Assembly (NCBI GenBank): GCA_014872785.1
Contig: WKFJ01000021.1
Span: 1 to 33,272 of the forward strand
From: Alteromonadaceae bacterium
GTDB taxonomy: Bacteria > Pseudomonadota > Gammaproteobacteria > Enterobacterales > Alteromonadaceae
Direction of reading: 5' to 3'
Length of the DNA: 33,272 nucleotides
The notes under the pieces are model-generated. The model did no database searches. It had not been told where the DNA came from and worked only from the letters and a program-made list of their open reading frames with translations. Shown one piece after another: positions 26,333 to 33,272 of the stretch. Within the stretch, counting starts at the first letter, position 1. The number at the start of each line of letters is the position of its first letter. Both the position numbers and the translations under genes were made by a program.

Positions 26333-26692
26333 GTGTTCAAGTTGGTAGAACGAATCTCCCTAACACTGTTGCCTTTTAGACATGTATTGTCTTTTTTGGG
26401 AGTTAGTTTTGCACTTGTTTGTACTTGGCTGCTACTTTTCGCCGACGCCCAAAACGATCATTATCTTCCTCTGGTAGCTCTTTTGAGCGCGTGGTGCTTT
26501 GTTTTATTCGCGATAACCTCTGGCGTGCAAGTTCGTGACAGCTTATCGGAAGTGCCCACAAAGGGTCTGTTTAAACGAATTAAATACGCAATACTCAATT
26601 TTTTCTGGCAGCTAATTAGTCTGATATTGGTGTTACTCACCGTTTTTACCATCATCACCAGCGTACGCGTAGCAAAATATGCGCTTTCTTAA
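26333..26692 (+). CDS. Small membrane protein of unknown function
   Basis: A 119-residue protein with three predicted transmembrane helices at about 17-37, 43-64 and 88-112, a loop containing VRDSLSEVPTKGLFKRIKY, and few charged residues. It starts with GTG 26333, with GGGGA about 9 bases upstream. The frame has no competing coding frame. It is 23 bases after sspB on the same strand, so it is probably cotranscribed. I do not recognise the family, and from memory Pseudomonas has no gene here between sspB and the dolP homologue. No function is proposed. Confidence 0.7.
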   Translation: MFKLVERISLTLLPFRHVLSFLGVSFALVCTWLLLFADAQNDHYLPLVALLSAWCFVLFAITSGVQVRDSLSEVPTKGLFKRIKYAILNFFWQLISLILVLLTVFTIITSVRVAKYALS

Positions 26693-26717
26693 TAGCTGTG
26701 CAACCTAGTGCTTAGCG

Positions 26718-27290
26718 TTATTGGATTTCGAATATACTGACAACCTTGATGACGCCGTCGATATTTCTGACGATCTCGACAATCTTACTGGCCTGATTAT
26801 TATCTACAATTCCCATCAAGAAGACTTCTGAATCTTCGACAATAACGTCTATTTGTAATGAATTGACCGTCTTGTCAGAGAGCAAGTTGCCCACGATTTT
26901 GGACTTCAACCATACGTCATGGGCTCTTGTGGTTGCGGCTGTGGGTGAGCCCAGTCTTATTTGATTATGCAGTTTATTAAGAGACAGGGTGTTTTTGGCG
27001 ATGTTTTCTGCTCGAATGATCAGGGTCTTCGTCGGGGCTTGTCCAACCAATAGTGCAGAATTGTTATATAGGTGTACGTTTATACGAGCGTGCTCATCAA
27101 GATCTGAATCCTCGCTCAGTGCGCGGCTTAGTTTTGACGCATTGGTCGTATCATCCAGCTGCATGCCGAGACTGCGTTGGTCTTCATTGACCGATAGTGC
27201 GCCTACTGCTGCGCTACTGACAACAACGGCTGCACAACCACTTAGCGCTTGGGTGATGACAACAATAACAACAGCAATCAATAAACGCAT
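26718..27290 (-). CDS. dolP: BON-domain outer-membrane lipoprotein DolP
   Basis: A 190-residue lipoprotein with a signal peptide and lipobox LSGC (16-19), lipidated at C19. Two BON domains follow, about 45-115 (ALSEDSDLDEHARINVHLYN) and 120-188 (KIVGNLLSDKTVNSLQIDV). E. coli DolP (YraP) localises to the division site, binds anionic phospholipids and supports BAM activity and outer-membrane integrity. It is the last gene of the lpoA-yraN-gmhA-dolP minus-strand group and follows the SIS gene by 19 bases. Confidence 0.93.
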   Translation of the reverse strand: MRLLIAVVIVVITQALSGCAAVVVSSAAVGALSVNEDQRSLGMQLDDTTNASKLSRALSEDSDLDEHARINVHLYNNSALLVGQAPTKTLIIRAENIAKNTLSLNKLHNQIRLGSPTAATTRAHDVWLKSKIVGNLLSDKTVNSLQIDVIVEDSEVFLMGIVDNNQASKIVEIVRNIDGVIKVVSIFEIQ

Positions 27291-27309
27291 TATACTTCCT
27301 TAGTAAAAT

Positions 27310-27912
<603 letters not shown>

Positions 27913-27934
27913 TCACTTAAGGGTTATTGGTTGA

Positions 27935-28294
27935 CTAAATAGACTTGATCCAGGTTACCTCACCTTCATCTAGTCCAACCACATCAATTCTGTAACTTAT
28001 CATTGCTGGGTTTATATTCTTCTTCGCAAAATAGTTTGCGATGGCTCTTTTGATTTTACTGACTTTGTTACCATTCACAAACTCTACGGATGTACCGTAA
28101 TTATCACTTTGTCTAGATTTAACCTCGACAAAAACCAATGTTTCAGCTTCTCTCATTATCAAATCTATTTCACCTACTCTGCAGGAATAATTCTTTTCGA
28201 TCAGGGTTAAGCCATGTTTCTGCAAATAAACTAGCGCTTTGCGCTCTGCTAATACTCCATTTATCCGGGCTCTAAGGCCACTAATCCAGCGCAA
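27935..28294 (-). CDS. yraN: UPF0102 nuclease-like protein YraN
   Basis: A 119-residue protein of the UPF0102 family. It shows the PD-(D/E)xK-like pattern: GEIDLIM at 41-47 with D44, then FVEVKSR at 55-61 with E57 and K59. The C-terminal part has NKVSKIKRAIANYF. The fold resembles Holliday-junction resolvases, but no activity is firmly established. The start lies inside the lpoA 3' end (14-base overlap), so it is coupled to lpoA as usual. Confidence 0.93.
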   Translation of the reverse strand: MRWISGLRARINGVLAERKALVYLQKHGLTLIEKNYSCRVGEIDLIMREAETLVFVEVKSRQSDNYGTSVEFVNGNKVSKIKRAIANYFAKKNINPAMISYRIDVVGLDEGEVTWIKSI

Positions 28295-30140
28295 CGCTGA
28301 CTTGCTCTTCTTCTATAGATGCCCAGCGCAGTGTGCGCACGCTTTCGTTGCGCTCATTTAACACTAAAGTGCCTGTCATTCCTGCAAATGTCTGATTTTT
28401 TAGTTCAGATAAATAGCGGATTCTTGGAATTAGGTTAACTGCATCGTAACCCAATGCGAACAATCGATTGTGACTATCCGAACGATTAGGCCAAAGCTCT
28501 TTGCTTTTATTTTGCAGATAGTTAAATTCGCGAGATGGTAGCATCCATGGCATCTCGATAAACTGCAAATTTCGCAGGTCGCGAAGCCCGTTTTTGTTGA
28601 GTCTTTGGCTGAAACTACGCGAAGACGCATAAACCGGAATTATCTCAGCAAAAGGGCTAATACTCGACTCAATAATGGGATTAATTAAAATGGTTTGGGC
28701 AGCACTGGCAAAAATAACGATTGCATCTATGTCTCGGCGGTTGCGCTCCATGGCATGCACTTCAACATTAGTCATCGCTTTAATCTGATTGATTCGAGAT
28801 TTACTCTCTTCGATATCAAGTGCTTCAGCTATTGCCTTTCTCAAGTCGCTTGTATTGTCAAAGCTCAATATTTCAGCGGGTAGCTCAGACACCTCATCCC
28901 AAGTTTGACTAAAGGCGTCCGACATGCGTTGATAGCTGCCTGACAACGACGCAATTACAAGCGGTGAGGTTTTGCCTATATGCTGTAAATAGTTCGCAAT
29001 CTGTTGTGCTTCATCCTCTGGCGCTAAAGATAAATAGAATATATTCTTTTTGGTGTTCTCACTGTTCTCACTGTTCTCACTGTTCTCACTGTTCCCACTG
29101 TTCTCAGCGGTTTCGTTTCGGTTTAGGCTTAGCAAGGGGACACCCGCCGGTATTAATTGCCCAACGATATCTATGTTTTCTCTAAGTAAAGGACCGATTA
29201 CAAGCTGAAGATCTGCCATATTCTCGCTGACCAGTTCTTGCTCATCATTTGAATCAAAGAATGTCATCTTATGATCACTGGAAAAGCCCGTAGCCATTGT
29301 TGCCATTAAAATCCCCTGCTTAGTTGCTTCGCCCTGTTCTTTGTAACGGCCGGACAATGGCAAGATAACGCCAATATTCATTGGGTTATCTGGCACAAGT
29401 GAAACTATGTTAGCAAGTGAAGTAGGGAGCGCTACAGCAAACGGATGTCCTTGGTGCATAGACTGCCACTGATTAATGCCCATACGCAGTTCTTGTGGAG
29501 ATACGAAATTGCGCTGAATCTCTAAAAGATTAAGATATGGCGTTAAGTTGCTAATCTCTTGTCTAGCCGCAATTAATTCTTCATTCGTTAGGTTTTCCAG
29601 CAAATTCCAAATTTGCTGAGCTTTTTCTAGTTCCTCTCCCGGTAGTCTGTAGAGCGCTTCCGCCGCTAATTTCCATTTTTTAGTAGCCAAAAAGGCGTCG
29701 TACAACAACTGATCATATTGTTCACGCCACTGGGGCGCAATTTTGAGCTGGGAGAGCAAGGTAATGACTGTTGCGTATTCTTTTCCTTGCGCTAAGCAAC
29801 CTGCAAGGTACCAGTTTTTTCGGTTCTCTTGTGTTGTGTTAAGAGACGCTTTTTGCAATATATCGATAAGTTGTATGGCTGTGTTGCAATTTTGGCGTGC
29901 TTCAGATTCAACGACGTCAAGCAACCCATTGAGGACCTCATTTGTTTCATTTTCAGGGTTTACTGCTTGGAGTAATTCGAGGCTAGTTTGTTGTTGGATT
30001 TGAGTACTTGGGAGAACCGGCTCAGAAGTCACTGTTCGGGTTGTTTTTTTAGGGGCTGAGCTACATGCTTGTAGTACAAGACAAATCGCGACAATGAGAA
30101 TTCTAACAAAGTAATTGCTCATCCGTAATTTAGTCTCCAT
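28281..30140 (-). CDS. lpoA: Penicillin-binding protein activator LpoA
   Basis: A 619-residue outer-membrane lipoprotein with lipobox LQAC (23-26), lipidated at C26. A TPR-like N-terminal domain (about 45-245) is followed by a periplasmic-binding-protein type I domain of the LppC family (about 255-610) starting MNIGVILPLSGRYKEQGEA. LpoA reaches through the peptidoglycan and activates PBP1A. It is shorter than the E. coli protein (678) because the linker is short. A tandem ENS/GNS repeat at 346-360 sits in a surface loop between LLSLNRNET and FYLSLAPEDEAQQIAN. A second in-frame ATG (residue 7) gives a more usual signal peptide. Confidence 0.94.
   Translation of the reverse strand: METKLRMSNYFVRILIVAICLVLQACSSAPKKTTRTVTSEPVLPSTQIQQQTSLELLQAVNPENETNEVLNGLLDVVESEARQNCNTAIQLIDILQKASLNTTQENRKNWYLAGCLAQGKEYATVITLLSQLKIAPQWREQYDQLLYDAFLATKKWKLAAEALYRLPGEELEKAQQIWNLLENLTNEELIAARQEISNLTPYLNLLEIQRNFVSPQELRMGINQWQSMHQGHPFAVALPTSLANIVSLVPDNPMNIGVILPLSGRYKEQGEATKQGILMATMATGFSSDHKMTFFDSNDEQELVSENMADLQLVIGPLLRENIDIVGQLIPAGVPLLSLNRNETAENSGNSENSENSENSENTKKNIFYLSLAPEDEAQQIANYLQHIGKTSPLVIASLSGSYQRMSDAFSQTWDEVSELPAEILSFDNTSDLRKAIAEALDIEESKSRINQIKAMTNVEVHAMERNRRDIDAIVIFASAAQTILINPIIESSISPFAEIIPVYASSRSFSQRLNKNGLRDLRNLQFIEMPWMLPSREFNYLQNKSKELWPNRSDSHNRLFALGYDAVNLIPRIRYLSELKNQTFAGMTGTLVLNERNESVRTLRWASIEEEQVSVALD
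29054..29105 (-). repeat. 9-bp tandem repeat inside lpoA
   Basis: Five consecutive units of ACTGTTCTC (29061-29105, plus strand; the fourth reads ACTGTTCCC) and a partial unit at 29054-29060. On the coding strand each encodes Glu-Asn-Ser (one Gly-Asn-Ser). The repeat is a whole number of codons, so copy-number change would keep the frame. Confidence 0.95.
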
Positions 30141-30211
30141 TGGCCAAGTATTCGTAGGGCATTTAGTTTAAAATGATGGCCGGTATAACACAACATGTAC
30201 GGGAACAATGA

Positions 30212-31054
30212 ATGAGTGAGTCGGGCGTTTTATACATTGTCGCCACACCCATTGGTAATTTATCAGATGTAAGCCAAAGAGCTATCTCTGTGTTGGCTGA
30301 TGTGGATGTCATTGCGGCAGAGGACACCAGGCACAGCGGTAAGCTCATGCAGCATCTCAACATTGATACTAAACTAGTTGCCTTGCATGAACACAATGAA
30401 ACGCAAAAAGCAAAATGGTTTGTTGAACAATTACAGTCTGGCAAACATGTTGCACTTATTTCTGATGCAGGTACGCCATTAATTAGCGACCCTGGTTATC
30501 ACATTGTTCGCATTGCAAGAGAGGCTGGGATAAAGGTAAGCCCAATACCGGGCGCATGCGCTGTGATCGCTGCCCTTAGCGCTGCAGGATTAGCGACCGA
30601 TAAGTTCCAGTTTTGTGGTTTTTTACCCGTTAAGGCGGTAGCTAAAACTAAGGAACTGGAATCGCTGAAACAGCGCCATTGCACTAGTATTTATTACGAG
30701 GCGCCACGTCGGGTGGTGGATACCTTGACGTCAATGGTTGAGGTGCTCCAGCACGACAGGCAAATTGTATTGGCAAAAGAGTTAACTAAGAATTTCGAAA
30801 CCTTCGTTAGCGGTAACAGTGAAACCGTATTGAGCTGGCTAAACGAAGAGCCTGCAAGAACCAAGGGCGAGTTTGTGTTGTTAATTGAACCAGCCAAAAA
30901 TGACGATGATGCTTTACCAGCGGAGAGTATTCATTTGTTAACGCTCTTGATGACAGAATTACCCCTGAAAAAAGCGGCTGCCATTGCAGCGCAACACACT
31001 GGCGTAAAGAAAAACGACTTGTACAAAGTGGGATTGGAATTAGCGGGAAAATAG
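30212..31054 (+). CDS. rsmI: 16S rRNA (cytidine-1402-2'-O)-methyltransferase
   Basis: A 280-residue tetrapyrrole-methylase-fold enzyme that adds the 2'-O-methyl group at C1402 in the 30S decoding centre, using SAM. Landmarks are LYIVATPIGNLSDVSQRA, AAEDTRHSGKL, LISDAGTPLISDPG and the proline-rich SPIPGACAVIAALSAAGL. The C-terminal domain contains ELPLKKAAAIAAQHTGVKKNDLY. It is divergent from lpoA (71-base gap) and has a convergent neighbour ending 7 bases away. Confidence 0.97.
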   Translation: MSESGVLYIVATPIGNLSDVSQRAISVLADVDVIAAEDTRHSGKLMQHLNIDTKLVALHEHNETQKAKWFVEQLQSGKHVALISDAGTPLISDPGYHIVRIAREAGIKVSPIPGACAVIAALSAAGLATDKFQFCGFLPVKAVAKTKELESLKQRHCTSIYYEAPRRVVDTLTSMVEVLQHDRQIVLAKELTKNFETFVSGNSETVLSWLNEEPARTKGEFVLLIEPAKNDDDALPAESIHLLTLLMTELPLKKAAAIAAQHTGVKKNDLYKVGLELAGK

Positions 31055-31061
31055 TCGTTTT

Positions 31062-32543
31062 TTAGTTTTTCTGTGTATCTGCTTTATTCCAAAGGTTTTG
31101 GGCGCGCGGTGTACCAAAGAAATCGTGTGGATGCCAACATGAAGGAATGAGGTCTTGATTGCGACGTTCTTCAAAGTTCGAACTCAGCGACATCAATATT
31201 TCCTGTAACCGCTGTTTACTCATTTTTTCTAGTTTGTTGCGGGTATTGTTGTAAAACAGGTTATTGCTTTTACTGATTACGTTATTGATAGATACAGTAT
31301 TAAAGGTCAAACCTCGGGTAACCACTCTACAGATTGGTGTTTCGATATTCGGAGGATACAGTTTGTTGACGATGGCGTACTCATAGCGGTCTAGATCAAA
31401 GCCATCTCCGTCTTTTGGAATGTATGCAATACCAAAGCCCTGAGGAAAAATACCAAGAATTGACATCAGTGTTTGGCTCACCTTTTTATTGTAAGCACCT
31501 ACCTCAGCGCCTTTTTCCATGACAACGTTAACTCTGGGCAATGCGTCGTAAGCATAGTTAGCTTTGGTTGATAATACGACTGAGCAATATACTTGGGGGA
31601 CTTTGAGTAAGTTGCCAATACCATCGCCAGGATTGACTGACTGTTTAAGTAAGTCACGAACAAATGTTAGCTTGTCTTTTTCATTCTGATGATACTCTAT
31701 TTTTTCTTCTTTGCTATTGCCGCGATATCTATCCATTCCCAAACCGTGGGTAACGAACTTCAACGTTTGGGTATAGTTGATTTTTAATAAGTTGTTGCGG
31801 TCTTCCTTATCCAGCATTCTAAATTCGTCTTGGTCGCCTTCCTCGCCTTTGAGTATTAACTGTGCATCTGGATGGAATTGTCCGATATCTTGGCAAAGCG
31901 CAGCGATGATAACGGGTATTTCTACATCCTTTCTAAAAGGAGAATCATCAATGGCTTCATATCCCTTATCGATTAAAAACTTTTGATGCTGCTGATATTT
32001 TTTCTTCACAAAATCGTGCCTTAGCGCATTTTGCTCGACTAAATGATGCATCAGCTTTATTGTTAGTACAGCCTTGTATAGGTGTTTATGTTTTTGATTT
32101 ATTTTAGCTATTTGCTTGCCTTCTGTAGGCGATATAAGCAGTAGTGTACCGAGAAACCTAGCGATATTAACGTCCATTTCCGCCGGAGATTTGCCTTGAA
32201 CCTCATGCATGATATCCATTGCTAGTTGAGTGGCCTTTTCCAGTCGAACTAGACGTTCTGCGTCAATCTCTTTTTGAATATCGATTAGGTGCGATTTCAG
32301 TTTATTGACTTTGTCTTCTAGTTGCGCTTTTTTACCCGTATTTTCACATTGGTCTAATGCGTCTTGTGCATCGGCTATTTGTGCTTCGGCGAAGGCAATC
32401 TTTTTGTCATGCTCTGGCAGGCTTTCAAAATATTGGATAGCAGACTCGTAAAGAGAGTCTTTAACAATTGAATGTTCCTGAATTCGAGTGATAAACGACT
32501 TGATCGTGCGAGTATGACTCGAGTCACCCATTTTTCCCTGCAT
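31062..32543 (-). CDS. Unknown protein resembling a degenerate HD-GYP domain
   Basis: A 493-residue protein with a predicted coiled coil at about 45-105. Residues 210-230 read VIIAALCQDIGQFHPDAQLI, which resembles the HD-GYP core (xHDIGK...HP) with the first histidine changed to Gln (Q218-D219). Residues 310-375 resemble the later HD-GYP helices and the PxG turn before the C-terminal beta strands (LGIFPQGFGIAYIP). The tail at 385-410 resembles the beta segment that ends many HD-GYP proteins (YEYAIVNKLYPPNIETPICRV, shortened here). No GYP motif is seen. A catalytically dead relative is my inference. The start is ATG 32543 or, with a better AGGGA site, ATG 32531. It has no signal peptide or membrane helix. 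Confidence 0.6.
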   Translation of the reverse strand: MQGKMGDSSHTRTIKSFITRIQEHSIVKDSLYESAIQYFESLPEHDKKIAFAEAQIADAQDALDQCENTGKKAQLEDKVNKLKSHLIDIQKEIDAERLVRLEKATQLAMDIMHEVQGKSPAEMDVNIARFLGTLLLISPTEGKQIAKINQKHKHLYKAVLTIKLMHHLVEQNALRHDFVKKKYQQHQKFLIDKGYEAIDDSPFRKDVEIPVIIAALCQDIGQFHPDAQLILKGEEGDQDEFRMLDKEDRNNLLKINYTQTLKFVTHGLGMDRYRGNSKEEKIEYHQNEKDKLTFVRDLLKQSVNPGDGIGNLLKVPQVYCSVVLSTKANYAYDALPRVNVVMEKGAEVGAYNKKVSQTLMSILGIFPQGFGIAYIPKDGDGFDLDRYEYAIVNKLYPPNIETPICRVVTRGLTFNTVSINNVISKSNNLFYNNTRNKLEKMSKQRLQEILMSLSSNFEERRNQDLIPSCWHPHDFFGTPRAQNLWNKADTQKN

Positions 32544-32662
32544 TAATAAAACCTATCGCCGTATCCAAAGCCCAATTTCTATAACATTACATTGTAGACC
32601 AGCTTTTACAAAATTACATAAGTAGTTGATTTCGCTCTATTTGAAACTAAAACTTAGCTTTT

Positions 32663-32698
32663 CCAACGAATCAAAAATAAATAGCGCTTTTTCGTTGG
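32663..32698. repeat. 8-bp inverted repeat overlapping the rnpB -35 region
   Basis: CCAACGAA (32663-32670) and TTCGTTGG (32691-32698) are separated by 20 A+T-rich bases. The right arm overlaps the predicted -35 position of the rnpB promoter (32688-32693). Confidence 0.7.
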
Positions 32699-32721
32699 GC
32701 ATGGATAAAGTAAAATGTCTT
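32688..32721 (+). promoter_or_regulatory. rnpB promoter
   Basis: TAAAAT (32711-32716) is a good -10 box placed 5-6 bases before the predicted 5' end of RNase P RNA (32722). The -35 (TTTTTC at 32688-32693, 17-base spacing) is poor. Confidence 0.55.
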
Positions 32722-33120
<399 letters not shown>

Positions 33121-33160
33121 CATTCTAATTATGTCTTGAAGGTTATTTCGAGATTGATGA

Positions 33161-33186
33161 TGGACAATCAGTCTAATGATTGTCCA
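33161..33186 (+). other. Perfect 10-bp hairpin at the start of the rnpB repeat copy
   Basis: TGGACAATCA (33161-33170), loop GTCTAA, TGATTGTCCA (33177-33186). The right arm is the duplicated P2 3' strand; the left arm is absent from copy A. No T-run follows. Confidence 0.85.
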
Positions 33187-33272
33187 CGACGGACTAACCA
33201 TACGAGCAGCGGCTTATCGGTCAACTCACCTTATTCTAATTGTGTCTTGAAGGTTACTTCGAGATTGACGAA

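Noticed and set aside
29054..29105. CRISPR-like array
   Set aside because: The 9-bp units have no spacers and form a coding repeat in lpoA. The 21-bp repeat at 1-99 is likewise spacer-free.

Overview
The window is chromosomal DNA from a gammaproteobacterium, most likely a marine heterotroph of the Pseudomonas/Oceanospirillales/Cellvibrio side of the class. The evidence is the gene order. The left half carries the LPS-transport and nitrogen-PTS cluster (yrbG-kdsD-kdsC-lptC-lptA-lptB-rpoN-hpf-ptsN-rapZ-ptsO), divergent from mlaFEDCB-ibaG-murA. The right half carries degS-degQ-zapG / zapE / rplM-rpsI / petABC / sspAB / dolP-gmhA(diaA)-yraN-lpoA / rsmI / rnpB. The petABC insertion between rpsI and sspA and the rsmI-lpoA neighbourhood of rnpB match, from memory, the Pseudomonas arrangement. 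Base composition is moderate and fairly even. I see no insertion sequence, prophage, tRNA or CRISPR.

Layout. 1-302: 3' end of an acidic, repeat-bearing protein gene (+). 349-2386: accessory minus-strand genes: a VOC/glyoxalase-fold protein, a DUF4199 membrane protein, a tiny membrane-anchored LuxR regulator and a DUF4442 hotdog protein. 2478-3836: mgtE. 3961-11698: a tightly packed minus-strand run joining Na+/Ca2+ exchange, Kdo synthesis, LPS export, sigma-54, ribosome hibernation and PTS-Ntr. 11699-12027: divergent promoter region. 12028-16612: the Mla phospholipid-transport operon with ibaG and murA (+). 16628-19720: DegS, DegQ-type protease and ZapG (-). 19894-24942: zapE, rplM-rpsI with a structured leader, and the cytochrome bc1 operon (+). 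25194-26692: sspA, sspB and an unrecognised small membrane protein (+). 26718-30140: dolP, a phosphoheptose-isomerase-like SIS protein, yraN and lpoA (-). 30212-31054: rsmI (+). 31062-32543: a large protein resembling a degenerate HD-GYP domain (-). 32722-33120: RNase P RNA, followed by a rearranged copy of its own 3' end.

Functionally this is mostly an envelope-biogenesis region: Kdo and LPS export, phospholipid retrograde transport, peptidoglycan precursor synthesis, periplasmic quality control and outer-membrane lipoproteins. Translation, respiration and stringent-starvation genes are interleaved.

Most of the window is conserved core. The parts that deserve a second look are the rnpB 3'-end repeat with its hairpin, the degenerate HD-GYP-like protein beside rnpB, the LuxR-anchor/DUF4199/VOC cluster, the DiaA-locus protein that keeps all GmhA active-site residues, the expandable coding repeats at 1-99 and in lpoA, and several perfect inverted repeats. 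All assignments rest on reading motifs and family knowledge; no database search was run.
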